Assembly: GCF_003148685.1 (NCBI RefSeq)
Contig: NZ_QGGR01000009.1
Span: 1 to 64,000 of the forward strand
DNA: 64,000 bases
Direction: 5' to 3'
Source of the DNA: Actinoplanes xinjiangensis
Lineage (GTDB): Bacteria > Actinomycetota > Actinomycetes > Mycobacteriales > Micromonosporaceae
Shown here: positions 39,969 through 49,384 of the stretch, piece by piece
Layout of the letters: each line of letters starts with the position of its first letter
Numbering within the stretch: the stretch's first letter is position 1
Program-made: the position numbers and the translations under genes
The notes under the pieces: model-generated
Seen by the model: the letters and a program-made list of their open reading frames with translations, nothing else
Told to the model about the DNA's origin: nothing
The model's database searches: none

Positions 39969-41165
39969 TCAGCGGCGGTACGTCACCCTGGTGGTCGTGG
40001 TGACGTTCCCGGCGCGGTCGTACGCCCGGATCTGGACGGTGAACTTCTTCCCGTACCGCTTCGGGTTAAGCGTGAAGGCGTAAGCGGCCTTCGTGTCGGT
40101 GGCCACCACCTTGCCGTTGACCAGCAGCTGGACCCGGGCGACACCGTAACGGTCGGCCGCCGCGGCGGTCACCGTGACGGACTTCGTCAGCTTCGCGCCC
40201 TTCTTCGGCGCCCTGGTGACCCGGACGGCCGGCTTGACGGTGTCGTTGATCACCGTCCGCCGGGCGACCGTGCGGTGCCCGAGTTTGTCGGTGACGGTCC
40301 ACTCGACGGTGAACGGCCCCTGCGCGGTCGGCTTGGCCGTCCAGGTGTACGGCGAAGCGGTGGCCCGGCCGCCACGGACCGAGGCGGACGCGATGCCGCT
40401 CGGGTCGGAGGCGCTGATGCTGGTGCGCACGGCGCCGCGGACCAGCGAGCCGTGGGCCGGCGTGATGGACTTCACCGACGGGCCGGCATTGTCGACCTCA
40501 TAGTCCCGCCCCAGCGGCCAGGCGTTACCGGCGTGGTCGTAGACGTTCACCATGAGAAAGGTCGAGCCGTTGAGCCCGGCGGTGTTCCAGTTCACGATCC
40601 ACGGTGCACGGTCGGCGGTCCCGACGATCCGCCCGCCCCACGCGCGCACCTCGACGCGGGCCACGTCGGGGTGGCGGCTGGCGACCTGAAGCGGCACCAC
40701 GCCGCTGACGATCGCCCGGTCGGCGGGGGTCAGGGTCGCCTGAGGGGCGAGGATGTCGACCCGGACCCGGGTGCTCGCCTCCCCGAGGGAGCCGTCGGTA
40801 CCGGAAGCCCGGATGGTGACCGCAGCATCAGTGTCGTGCAGTTTCACCGGATCCGGCCAGGAGAAGCGCAGGTCGGCCGGCACCGGCGCGGTGAACGTCT
40901 CAGCGAGGACGCCGTTGACCAGCACCTCGGCCGTCGAGACGGTGACGCCGTCGGCGAACACCGGGCGAACCTGCGGATACTGCGGGAGGAGCTGGCCCTC
41001 GGTGAGCCCGGTGCCGGTCACGATCGAGACGGCTCCGGCGGCCCCCGCGGCGGCCGAAGGGGCGATCGAGGCGGCTCGGGTGTGGAGCGAGGGTCCCGCG
41101 AGCGCGGGGGTGGCGGCGAGAACAGTGGCAGAGGTCGCGAATGCTGCTGCGACGATGAACTTCAC
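39969..41165 (-). CDS. Secreted multi-Ig-fold protein
   Basis: A 398-residue exported protein. Signal peptide to about 23 (TPALAG), then three or four Ig-like modules. The C-terminal module (APKKGAKLTKSV to YDRAGNVTTTTRVTYRR) is the same as in the proteins at 12146-13318 and 13334-15589, including NPKRYGKKFTVQIRAYDRAG. Its overall plan equals that of the 12146 protein, so the two are paralogues 27 kb apart. No catalytic motif. A surface or matrix role is likely. Confidence 0.75.
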   Translation of the reverse strand: MKFIVAAAFATSATVLAATPALAGPSLHTRAASIAPSAAAGAAGAVSIVTGTGLTEGQLLPQYPQVRPVFADGVTVSTAEVLVNGVLAETFTAPVPADLRFSWPDPVKLHDTDAAVTIRASGTDGSLGEASTRVRVDILAPQATLTPADRAIVSGVVPLQVASRHPDVARVEVRAWGGRIVGTADRAPWIVNWNTAGLNGSTFLMVNVYDHAGNAWPLGRDYEVDNAGPSVKSITPAHGSLVRGAVRTSISASDPSGIASASVRGGRATASPYTWTAKPTAQGPFTVEWTVTDKLGHRTVARRTVINDTVKPAVRVTRAPKKGAKLTKSVTVTAAAADRYGVARVQLLVNGKVVATDTKAAYAFTLNPKRYGKKFTVQIRAYDRAGNVTTTTRVTYRR

Positions 41166-41259
41166 GAAGAGGGACTCCCTGGTCGGAAACGGAACACCGA
41201 AGGGTATCGGCTGGAAGGAGCGCTACGCGACCCGGTTTGATCACGGCCTTCCGTCGATA

Positions 41260-41278
41260 TGAGGTATGCCTATCCTTA
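41260..41278. promoter_or_regulatory. Weak iron-box-like site at ECF operon start
   Basis: TGAGGTATGCCTATCCTTA matches the DtxR/IdeR consensus at 14 of 19 positions, but its arms are poorly symmetric (5 of 9). It ends 5 nt before ATG 41284. TATCCT within it would place a transcription start at that ATG. A candidate only. Confidence 0.3.
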
Positions 41279-41283
41279 TCCGC

Positions 41284-42975
41284 ATGTCCGAAGTGTTGCT
41301 GCGGCTCACCGGGGTGTCCGTGCGGCACGAGGTGTACGACGAGGCCGGTGCGGTGAGCCATGGCGTGCCACGCCCGCGGGACGTGACGGCCGAGGTGCGG
41401 GCCGGCGAGGTGGTGCTGCTGCTCGGGCCGTCCGGGTGCGGCAAATCCACCCTCACGCTCACCCTGAACGGCCTGATCCCGCAGGTCGTCGGCTCCCGGA
41501 TGGACGGCACGGTGACCGTCGCCGGTACCGGCACGACCGCGACCACGGTGCCCGCGCTGGCCCGGGACGTCGCCATGGTGTTCCAGGACCCGGACGCCCA
41601 GATCGTCACCGCCACCGTGCTCGACGAGGTCTGCTTCGGCCCGGAGAACCTGCTGCTCCCGGCCGGCGAGGTGCTGGCGCGGGCCGAGGAGGCACTGCGC
41701 CGCGTCGGGCTCTGGGAGCGCCGTGGCGACGATCCGGAGCACCTGTCCGGCGGTGGACGGCAGCGTCTCGCCATCGCCTGCGCGCTCGCGTTGCGTACCC
41801 CCGTCCTGGTGCTCGACGAGCCGACCGCGAACCTCGACCCGGCCGGCGTCGAGGAGGTCTACCGGACGCTGCGGGAGATCGCCGCCGACCGTGACCGGGC
41901 GGTGCTGCTGGTCGAGCACAACCTCGACGCGGCGATCGGCTTCGTCGACCGGGTGCTCGTGCTCGACGCCGACGGGCGGGTGGCCTTCGACGGCCCGGCC
42001 CGCGCCACCCTCACCGGGCACGTCGACGAGATGGTCGCGCTCGGCGTGTGGCTGCCGGTGGCGACCCTCGCCGCGCTGCGCCTGCGGGCGGCCGGGATCA
42101 CGCTGGAGCCGCTGCCGCTGACCCCGGGGGAACTGGCCACCGCCCTCGACACGGTGCCCGTGCTGCCGGCTCCCCGGGACCGGCCGGCCGTCGACGTCGC
42201 CGCCGGGACCGCGATTCTGGTACGCGACCTCACCGTCCACCGCGGCGGCCGGCCCGTTCTGCACAGCGTGTCGCTGAGCGTCGCCGCCGGCGAGTTCGTC
42301 GCGGTGGCCGGGGCCAACGGGGCCGGCAAGACCACGCTGGCCCAGGCGATCGCCGGGGTGACCGGTGCCCGGCGCGGGACGGTCCGGGTGACCGGGCAGG
42401 CCGGGTTCGTCTTCCAGAACCCGGAGCACCAGTTCCTCACCAACCGGGTCGAGGACGAGCTGGCGTACGGCCTGAAGGTCTTGAGGAGGCCGCCGGCCGA
42501 GATCGACGCCCGGGTCGGCGACCTGCTGGACCGGCTGGGGTTGCGCGAGCTGCGGGAGGTGCACCCGTTCCTGCTGTCCGGCGGCCAGAAACGCCGGCTC
42601 TCCGTCGGCACCGCCCTGGTGACCAGGCCGAAGGTGCTGGTCCTCGACGAGCCGACGTTCGGCCAGGACCGGGAACGCGCCACCGAACTGCTCGACCTGC
42701 TCGACTGCCTGCACTCCGACGGCACCACCGTGGTCGTGGTCAGCCACGACATGCACCTGATCGCCGAGTACGCGACCCGGCTGATCGTGCTGGCCGACGG
42801 CCGGGTGATCGCCGACGGCCGCCCCGCCGACGTCTACGCCGACGACGCGGTGCTGGCCGCGGCCGGGTTGCGGCCACCACCGATCGCGCAGGCCGCCCGC
42901 GCGCTCACCCACCACCCCGGCTGGCACGGCGTGACCCGGCTGGCCGACCTGCCCGTGCTGGAGCCGACCCGATGA
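41284..42975 (+). CDS. ECF transporter ATPase, two ATP-binding domains in one chain
   Basis: A ~563-residue fusion of two ABC ATPase domains, the EcfA/EcfA' pair in a single protein. First domain: Walker A GPSGCGKST, signature LSGGGRQRLA (Gly for the usual Gln), Walker B VLVLDEPTANLDP. Second: GANGAGKTT, LSGGQKRRLSVG, VLVLDEPTFGQD. It drives a group II-type ECF importer with the two membrane genes that follow. ATG 41284 has no ribosome-binding site and may be leaderless; ATG 41266 is possible. The ATPase-fused layout with T and S next resembles the ykoD-ykoC-ykoE type, known for thiamine-precursor uptake. Confidence 0.9.
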   Translation: MSEVLLRLTGVSVRHEVYDEAGAVSHGVPRPRDVTAEVRAGEVVLLLGPSGCGKSTLTLTLNGLIPQVVGSRMDGTVTVAGTGTTATTVPALARDVAMVFQDPDAQIVTATVLDEVCFGPENLLLPAGEVLARAEEALRRVGLWERRGDDPEHLSGGGRQRLAIACALALRTPVLVLDEPTANLDPAGVEEVYRTLREIAADRDRAVLLVEHNLDAAIGFVDRVLVLDADGRVAFDGPARATLTGHVDEMVALGVWLPVATLAALRLRAAGITLEPLPLTPGELATALDTVPVLPAPRDRPAVDVAAGTAILVRDLTVHRGGRPVLHSVSLSVAAGEFVAVAGANGAGKTTLAQAIAGVTGARRGTVRVTGQAGFVFQNPEHQFLTNRVEDELAYGLKVLRRPPAEIDARVGDLLDRLGLRELREVHPFLLSGGQKRRLSVGTALVTRPKVLVLDEPTFGQDRERATELLDLLDCLHSDGTTVVVVSHDMHLIAEYATRLIVLADGRVIADGRPADVYADDAVLAAAGLRPPPIAQAARALTHHPGWHGVTRLADLPVLEPTR

Positions 42976-43745
42976 GCGACTCGATCGGGTCGCTGCGGTC
43001 GTACAACCCGGTGGTCAAGGTGCTCGCGCCGGTGCCCGCGATGATCGTCACGGCACTGTCGCGGGACCCGTGGACGCCCGCCGTGTTCGCGGTGATCGCG
43101 CTGGTCATGCTGCTGGTCGGCGGTGGGCTGCGCGGCCGGGCCCTGCTGTGGACGATCGCCGGGCCGCCGCTGCTGGTGGCACTGCTGACCGTGTCGTTCG
43201 GTGTGTGGACCGATCCGGGTCTGGTCGACCACACCACCGCGCTGCTGACTCTCGGGCCGTTCACGCTCTGGTCGGGGGCGCTGGAGACCGGGCTCGCCAC
43301 CGGGCTGCGGGTGGTGGCCGTGATGCTGCTCGCCCTGATCGCGGGCCTCACCACCGACGGGACCGACCTGGTCCGGTCGATGATCGCGCACCTGAGGATG
43401 CCCTACCGGATCGGGTACGCGGGGTTCGCGGCGATGCGGTTCGTGCCCCGGTTCCGGCGTGACCTGGAGATCATCCGGCTGGCGCACCGGGTACGCGGCG
43501 TGGACGGCGGGCGCGGGCCGGTGGCCACGCTGCGCCGGTACAACGGGTACGCCGTACCGCTGCTGGCCGGGGCGATGCGGCACGGGGACCGGGTCTCGCT
43601 CGCGATGGAGGCGCGCGGATTCGGGGCGTTCCGGACCCGTACCGAGCGCCGTCACGTCCCGCTGCGCCTCCGCGACGCCGTCCTGGCGCTCTGGCTACTC
43701 GCTGTGTGTCTCGTTCCCCACCTGTTGTCTGGAGTCCTCGGATGA
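42972..43745 (+). CDS. ECF transporter transmembrane (T) component
   Basis: A 257-residue membrane protein with about five helices. The coupling helices carry the EcfT motif AMEARGFGAF (Ala-Arg-Gly type) near residue 210, which docks in the ATPase groove; a second conserved stretch is RFVPRFRRDLEIIRLAHR. Start ATG 42972 overlaps the ATPase stop (ATGA). Essential for transmitting ATP hydrolysis to the substrate-binding S component. Confidence 0.92.
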   Translation: MSDSIGSLRSYNPVVKVLAPVPAMIVTALSRDPWTPAVFAVIALVMLLVGGGLRGRALLWTIAGPPLLVALLTVSFGVWTDPGLVDHTTALLTLGPFTLWSGALETGLATGLRVVAVMLLALIAGLTTDGTDLVRSMIAHLRMPYRIGYAGFAAMRFVPRFRRDLEIIRLAHRVRGVDGGRGPVATLRRYNGYAVPLLAGAMRHGDRVSLAMEARGFGAFRTRTERRHVPLRLRDAVLALWLLAVCLVPHLLSGVLG

Positions 43746-44293
43746 AGAATCTGACCACCCGCTACCTGATGGCGTGCGCGGCGATCGGCGCGGCCACCGG
43801 TGTCCTGCTGATACCCGCGTTCTTCGTGTCGTTCGCGATCTCCGCGACCGTCCCGCTGGCCTACGCCGCGATGGCCGGCGTGTGGTTCCTCGGCCCGGTC
43901 GTCGCGCTCGCCGTGCTGCGGCGGCCCGGCGCGGCGGTGCTCACCATGTTCCTCGCCGGAATCATCAACGTGGCGACCCCGGCCGGCCCGAGTGCCATTC
44001 TCACGAACCTGATGGTCGGCGCCGCGCTGGAGCTGGGCTTCCTGATCACCCTCTACCGGGTCTGGCGGCCCTGGCTGTTCTTCCTGACCGGCGCCCTGTT
44101 CCAGGTCTACTACGCGATCAGCGCCTACGCGTACTTCAACATCGACGACATGACGACCGCGGCGCAGGCGGGCTTCTTCGTCCTGCTGTTCGGCAGCACG
44201 ACGGTGTTCATCCAGATCGGACTCGTCATCGCGAGGCGGCTGATGGCCGCTGGCGTCGGCCGTGGCGTCGCGCCGGTGCCGGCGACCCGGTGA
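43742..44293 (+). CDS. ECF transporter S component, YkoE/MptD-like
   Basis: A 183-residue protein with five or six hydrophobic helices, the size and place of an ECF substrate-binding subunit. Sequence is closest in feel to the YkoE/HMP-type S components (short N-terminus, MFLAGIINVATPAGPSAILT helix, ending in the Arg-rich tail). The start ATG 43742 overlaps the T-gene stop (ATGA). The substrate would be a vitamin precursor or a metal; no TPP or other riboswitch lies upstream of the operon to settle it. Confidence 0.78.
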   Translation: MKNLTTRYLMACAAIGAATGVLLIPAFFVSFAISATVPLAYAAMAGVWFLGPVVALAVLRRPGAAVLTMFLAGIINVATPAGPSAILTNLMVGAALELGFLITLYRVWRPWLFFLTGALFQVYYAISAYAYFNIDDMTTAAQAGFFVLLFGSTTVFIQIGLVIARRLMAAGVGRGVAPVPATR

Positions 44294-44484
44294 GCTGCCG
44301 CCGGCCGTGCCGACGACACCGGTCCTGAGACCGCCGTCGGCGACGGTCGGGGCGCCCGGCGGCGCCACCTCTGGAGGTGAACGATCACGCAGGTCAGGCC
44401 CGGTCACCCCGGCCGGCGGGCGATTGCGGATCATGTTGGTAACGGCGCGGAGAGCCAGCCGCACGAACCGGCCGGAGGCTCGGT

Positions 44485-46647
44485 ATGTTCCTGCGCGTGT
44501 TCATCGGACGCCAGGACGAACTGCGGGAACTGCGCACCGCGCTGACCGAGAGCGGGATGTGCGTGCTCACCGGGCCGGCGGGCATCGGCAAGTCCGCGCT
44601 CGCGGCCGCCTACGCGCCACCGGAGGCGTGGACGGTGAGCCTGGCCGGCAGCAGCGCCGACCCGGACGAGATGGCCGGCACCCTCGCCGCCGCGCTGCGT
44701 GCCCGGATGGGGAACCCACCGGAGGCCGACATCGTCGGCGTCTTCGCCGAGCAGGTCGCGCGGGAACCCGAGCCGAGCCTGCTGATCGTCGACGACATCC
44801 CGGCGCTCACCGAGGAACTGGTCGAGCGTCTCGTCGTGCGGGCGGCCGGGCGGCGTCTGCGTACCGTCCTGATCACCCGCCGGGTGCCGGGCATCCCCGT
44901 GCCGGTCCTGGAACTCGGGCCGATGGCCGACGCCGACGCGGCCGAGCTGCTCGGCAACGACGACCCGGAACTCCTCGCACTCCTCGGCGGGCACCCGATG
45001 GCACTCCGGCTGGCCGGCCCGGCACTGCGCAAACACAGCCCGGCCGACCTGGCCGACCGGATCGCCGACGGCCCCACGCCGCTGACCGTGCTGCTGCGCG
45101 ACCGGTTCGACGGCCTCGGCGAGGCCGCGTCCCGGGTGCTGCGGTTCTCCGCCCTCAGTTCGCCCGCAGCCCTGCCGCCCGGCGTGCTGCGGCTGCTGCT
45201 CGGCCGGCCCGGCACCGAGGAGGCGGTCGACGAGCTGTACCGGGAACTGCTGGCCACCCCGGTCGGCGACGCGCTCCAGGTGCACTCGGTGGTCCGCGAC
45301 GCGGCCCGGCAGCACCTGCCGCCGGTCGACTGGACCGCGCTGGCCCGCCGGCTCGCCGACGCGGTGATCGACCACCCGTGGTCCGACCCGGCGGAATCGT
45401 TCCTGGTCATCCGTCATGCGGACCGGCTCGCCGGCCGACCCGACCTGCCGCTGGCCATAGTGGACCGCCTGCACCGGCGGGTGATCACCCTGCGCGAGCC
45501 GGCCCTCACCGCGCCGCACCACCGGGAGCTGGCCGAACGGCACTTCGACGACCCGGTGGTGCTGGTCGAGGCGGCCGAACTGATGCGGACCGTCGGCGCC
45601 CTCGACGAGGCACGCGACTTCGCCGACCGCGCCGTGCCGCTCGCCGTCGACCCGGAGCTGCGGCACCGGGCGCGGCTGATGCTCGCCGAGATCCTCGACG
45701 AACTCGGCGACACCGGCCGTGCCGAGCACCTGTGGACCCTGCTGCGCACCGATTCACCGGCCACCGATACCTCCCGGTCCGCCGGCACCGCGCCGGGCGC
45801 CGACACCGAACTGCGGTTCCTGCGGTCGCGGCGGCTGCGTGGCCGGTACGACGAGGCACGGAACGGACTGGCCGAGTTCATCGACCGGCACGAGATCCGG
45901 TACTCGATGCTCGACCTGGTGCAGCTGGCCCGGCTCGAGCTGGCCTGTACCGAGATCGAGGACGGCGCCCAGACGGAGGCCCGCCGCCGGGCCGCCCGGG
46001 TGATCGCCGCGTATGCCGGCCCCGATCTGCAGGATCATCCGACCGTGGCCGAGGCGGTCCGGGTGCTCGTCGACGCCCGCCTGACCCCGCCGCTCACCGA
46101 TCCCCGCGAGGACCGGCCGATCTGGGCGGACACCGAACGTGAGCTGCGCCGGCTCCGCGACCACTGGTCCGCCACGCACGGGTCGCGGCACAGCGTCACC
46201 CTGGCCCTCACGGTCGCCCACGGCGAGGCGCTCACCGCCCTCGGCCGTCCGGGCGACACCCTTCAGCGGGTACGCGACGACGTGCTCGACCGGTTCGCCC
46301 CGGAGCATCCGGTCCGGTTCCGTGCCGAGCTGATCCTCGGGTTCGCCGCCGCCCGCGGACGCCGCAACGCCGACGCCGCCGACCATTTCGCCGGGGCCTT
46401 CCACGGCTTCCGGGCCGCCCTCGGTGACATCCACGCCAACACACTCCGTGCCGAGCTGGCCCTCGGTGTCGCCCTCAAACTGACCGGCCGGCGCGGCGGG
46501 GCACGGCACATGCTGCACGTGGTCCGGCACGCCCCGGGCAGTGCGGGAATCGGCACCGACCTGTTCCTGCAGAGCGCCTTCGGCTCCGGCCTGAGCGTGT
46601 TCCCGTCCTGGTTGTGGCGCCGGCTGACCCCGCAACCCCGTAACTGA
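44485..46647 (+). CDS. Orphan STAND / NB-ARC ATPase with TPR-like C-terminus
   Basis: A 720-residue signal-transduction ATPase. The nucleotide-binding domain opens at residue 1 with FIGRQDELRELR, then Walker A GPAGIGKSALA (30-40), Walker B LLIVDDI (100-106) and VLITRRVPG (sensor I-like). LLALLGGHPMALRLAGPALR follows as the GxP helical motif of the STAND class. The second half consists of alpha-helical TPR-like repeats (LDEARDFADRAVPLAV, GEALTALGRPGDTLQRVRDD). Unlike SARP/LuxR-type relatives there is no DNA-binding domain at either end and no obvious effector. GGAGG precedes ATG 44485. Such stripped STAND proteins can be regulators or defence sensors. Confidence 0.8.
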   Translation: MFLRVFIGRQDELRELRTALTESGMCVLTGPAGIGKSALAAAYAPPEAWTVSLAGSSADPDEMAGTLAAALRARMGNPPEADIVGVFAEQVAREPEPSLLIVDDIPALTEELVERLVVRAAGRRLRTVLITRRVPGIPVPVLELGPMADADAAELLGNDDPELLALLGGHPMALRLAGPALRKHSPADLADRIADGPTPLTVLLRDRFDGLGEAASRVLRFSALSSPAALPPGVLRLLLGRPGTEEAVDELYRELLATPVGDALQVHSVVRDAARQHLPPVDWTALARRLADAVIDHPWSDPAESFLVIRHADRLAGRPDLPLAIVDRLHRRVITLREPALTAPHHRELAERHFDDPVVLVEAAELMRTVGALDEARDFADRAVPLAVDPELRHRARLMLAEILDELGDTGRAEHLWTLLRTDSPATDTSRSAGTAPGADTELRFLRSRRLRGRYDEARNGLAEFIDRHEIRYSMLDLVQLARLELACTEIEDGAQTEARRRAARVIAAYAGPDLQDHPTVAEAVRVLVDARLTPPLTDPREDRPIWADTERELRRLRDHWSATHGSRHSVTLALTVAHGEALTALGRPGDTLQRVRDDVLDRFAPEHPVRFRAELILGFAAARGRRNADAADHFAGAFHGFRAALGDIHANTLRAELALGVALKLTGRRGGARHMLHVVRHAPGSAGIGTDLFLQSAFGSGLSVFPSWLWRRLTPQPRN

Positions 46648-46954
46648 GCGGTCGCCGGACCACCCGGCCGGCCGGCGCCGATCGACGTGCACGGTGTGTC
46701 CGGCCCGTCACCGTGCAGTCCCCCGGAGCCACAGTGGACCGCGCCAGGGGATCCGGCGGACATCGATGGCGCTCAGTCGAAGATCATAGTCGTGCACCGC
46801 ACACACCGGGTGCTGCCGGGCACGCGGTTGGTAGCGCTGAGTGTCAAGAACGAGACGACCCATCCGCGGGGGCCCACGATCCGTAACCATTCGTGATAAT
46901 CGCTGGATCGCCCGGCGGGCGGTCATGACGGGGGCTGTGGAAGGAGAACCACTG

Positions 46955-47509
46955 GTGACGGCAATGGCGGATGCCCGGCGGCGAGCCGGGCTCACGGCGC
47001 TGTACCTCGGCATCTTCGCGACGGTCTGGCTCAGCGTGCCGGAGACCGAGCCACCATTCGGCGTGCTCCTGGTGACGGCGAGTATCGCTGCCCTGCTCAC
47101 AGCGGGTGCCGGTGGCGCGCTCGCGGTCCGGTCCCGGGCGGAGGGGCCGCTGTGGCGGGACGCCATCGCCGATCGGATCTATCTGGTGATCCTCGCGGGC
47201 GAGTTGGCCGCCGCCGGGTTCGGTGCGGTGCTGCTCGCGGTGACCGGGCACGCCCCGTATGTTCCGGTGCTCGTCGGCGCGGTCGTCGGCCTCCATTTCT
47301 GGCCGCTCGCCCCGGTCCTGCGCGACCCGGCTCTGCGGGTCCTCGCCGGCTTGATCTGCCTGGCCGCGATGGTCGGCCTGATCGCCGGCATGACGTCGTC
47401 GGTGCCGCCGGGCAAGGTGGTCGGCACCGGTGTCGGCGTGCTCCTTCTCGGCTACGCGATCGGCGCCCTGATCCGTGGCGGCATGACCCTGCGGGCGTCA
47501 CACCCGTGA
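46955..47509 (+). CDS. Integral membrane protein of unknown function
   Basis: A 184-residue protein with about six hydrophobic segments (LTALYLGIFATVWLSVP, LLVTASIAALLTAG, LVILAGELAAAGFGAVLLAV and so on) and very short loops. It lacks recognisable motifs; small actinomycete membrane proteins of this type are generally unassigned. GTG 46955 follows AAGGAG; the upstream in-frame ATG at 46841 lies in poorly coding sequence. Confidence 0.65.
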   Translation: MTAMADARRRAGLTALYLGIFATVWLSVPETEPPFGVLLVTASIAALLTAGAGGALAVRSRAEGPLWRDAIADRIYLVILAGELAAAGFGAVLLAVTGHAPYVPVLVGAVVGLHFWPLAPVLRDPALRVLAGLICLAAMVGLIAGMTSSVPPGKVVGTGVGVLLLGYAIGALIRGGMTLRASHP

Positions 47510-47510
47510 A

Positions 47511-47538
47511 GGGCGGCCCGGCGACTGCCGGGCCGCCC
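47511..47538. terminator. Terminator between convergent genes
   Basis: Perfect 12-bp stem GGGCGGCCCGGC/GCCGGGCCGCCC with loop GACT. Confidence 0.85.
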
Positions 47539-47542
47539 CGGG

Positions 47543-49129
47543 TCAGCCGATGGCGTAGGCCCGCTGGATGCCGGCCTCGGTGTATCCGCCGCTGGTGTAG
47601 CCGGCCCGGGTCCGCAGGGAGACCGCGCCGGAGGCCGGGTTGGTGACGACCGCGGCCCACACGCCGTTGATCTTCTTGACCGGTACGGCCTTCCACGTCC
47701 GGCCGCCGTCGAAGGAGACCTTCGTGGTCAGTGACTTCAGCGTCGGGTTCGCACCCCGCTTGACGTCACCCCAGATCAGGTAGCGATTGAGCTTGATCGC
47801 CACGGTGGTGACACTGCCCGGCTTGGCTCGGTTGTAGCTGTTCAGGCCGGTCGGCATGTGCTGGATCGTGGCGGCCTGCGCCAACAGGCTGGTGTTCGGC
47901 TTCGCGTAGAACCGGTGTGTGACGGTCGAGCCGGTGGAGAGCATGCCGCTCTGCAGGGTGACGTCGGTGTGGTAACGGTTGGCGGTGTTGGTGACCGTGT
48001 ACCAGCCGGCCTTCTTGACCTTGTACTCCAGTACCGGCGCGTAGTGGCCGAGGCCCCGGTTGTAGGCGGTCTTGACCACCTTGCCGCCGAACGTGAGGGT
48101 GGCTTTCGACCGTTCGCCGGCGATGCTCGCGTGGTTGCCGTTGAGGTCGTTGTAGGCCGGGTTCCGGAACATGTCGTAGAGAGGGAAGATGATCCGGCCG
48201 TAGCTGGTCATCGGCAGATGGAAGCCCGGTCCCCAGGCCGATCCGAAGAAGCGCACGAAGTAGGGCCGTCCGGAGGCGATGCTCCGGACGGCGGACTCCT
48301 CGCCGAGCGAGCGGTACTCGCCGGTCTTCGTATATGCCGGAAGATCGGCGCGAACGCTCCACCTCCCAGGCGAGAAGTGGATCTTCGAGGTGCTCGCCTC
48401 GCTCCGGCTCCACAGTGGTGCGTGCATGTATCCGCCGCAGCCCTCGTATGCCGGCTGGGCGGCGACGTCGCTGTACTCGGTCCCGGTCGGGCCGCGCCGC
48501 GACTCGACGGTCATGGTTCCGAGCTGGGACCGGTGAAAGGTGCGGCTCGGGTTGCTCGGCACGCCGACCGTCCGGTGCAGGACCGCGTAGCTGTCCTGAA
48601 GGCCGTAGTGGTCGTACCAGGAGCCCATCGCCGCGAAGGCGATCTTCTTGGACGCGGTCGGGATGGCGTAGAGCGTGCGGCCGTCACCGGCCCAGCCGTC
48701 GACCTTGTAGTCGGCGCCGCCGCCGGTGTTGCTGCAGATCACAGCGCTGATCCGGTGGCCCTGGGTGGCCACTGCCGGGCTCAGGGCGAGCTTGACCGGT
48801 TTGCCGTGCCGGGCATCGATGGTCAATGTCGACGCGCCGGACACCTTCACGGTGCGGCCGCCGAGCGTATCGGTGGTTCCGGTCGTGATGGCGGCGAGGA
48901 CCGCGTAGTTGCCCTTCGGAAGCTTGCGCTTCACGTTGGTGCGGATCTGGAAATCCTCGTAGGTGCTCAGGTTGACCGCAGTGGTCCAGATCGAGACCTT
49001 GGCGCCGGAACGGTTGATCGCGGTGATGGTGAGCGTGTTCGTGGCGGCGACCGCAGGTCCGGTCGTGCCGAGAAGGAGGGCCGGGATGAGCGCGGCCGTG
49101 GAAAGGGTGCGTTTCAGGAAGGGAGACAT
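47543..49129 (-). CDS. Large secreted protein of unknown function
   Basis: A 528-residue exported protein: signal peptide to about 28 (GPAVAATN), then a beta-rich body. An N-terminal Ig-like part (LTITAINRSGAKVSIWTTAV) is followed by a middle region with metal-binding-like histidines (DHYGLQDSY, MHAPLWSRSEA). Two C-terminal domains follow, the last opening VSFDGGRTWKAVPVKKING as in subtilase-associated and related extracellular domains. No protease or glycosidase active site could be located. ATG 49129 follows GGGAGA closely. Confidence 0.7.
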   Translation of the reverse strand: MSPFLKRTLSTAALIPALLLGTTGPAVAATNTLTITAINRSGAKVSIWTTAVNLSTYEDFQIRTNVKRKLPKGNYAVLAAITTGTTDTLGGRTVKVSGASTLTIDARHGKPVKLALSPAVATQGHRISAVICSNTGGGADYKVDGWAGDGRTLYAIPTASKKIAFAAMGSWYDHYGLQDSYAVLHRTVGVPSNPSRTFHRSQLGTMTVESRRGPTGTEYSDVAAQPAYEGCGGYMHAPLWSRSEASTSKIHFSPGRWSVRADLPAYTKTGEYRSLGEESAVRSIASGRPYFVRFFGSAWGPGFHLPMTSYGRIIFPLYDMFRNPAYNDLNGNHASIAGERSKATLTFGGKVVKTAYNRGLGHYAPVLEYKVKKAGWYTVTNTANRYHTDVTLQSGMLSTGSTVTHRFYAKPNTSLLAQAATIQHMPTGLNSYNRAKPGSVTTVAIKLNRYLIWGDVKRGANPTLKSLTTKVSFDGGRTWKAVPVKKINGVWAAVVTNPASGAVSLRTRAGYTSGGYTEAGIQRAYAIG

Positions 49130-49330
49130 CCACCAAACCCCGTCGGATGGAATCGATGGCTGATCATGGCACAACACTGCCGGTGACCATCGCATTCAGC
49201 CCGGCGGCCGCGCTTCGGCCGGGCGCCGGGGGAACGTCGCGGGGTAGCCACGGTGCCGTGGTGGAGCGTACCTAAAAAGGGTTTTAAGGCCTTTCCGTTG
49301 GAGGAATGGGACTTTTGTCGTCGAAGGGCG

Positions 49331-49352
49331 GTAGGGTGCTGGTTTCCAGCAC
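49331..49352 (+). promoter_or_regulatory. Hairpin and AT-rich leader of the type III R-M operon
   Basis: GGTGCTGG-TTT-CCAGCACC, an 8-bp stem, lies about 35 nt before the mod start. It follows an AT-rich block (49268-49318, including CCTAAAAAGGGTTTTAAGG) that probably holds the promoter. Confidence 0.4.
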
Positions 49353-49384
49353 CTAGGACGCGTAGGACCACCTGGGACGGCTCC

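Noticed and set aside
41166..41283. TPP riboswitch before the ECF operon
   Set aside because: The THI-box sequences (CUGAGA, ACCUGA-like) are not present in this short leader.
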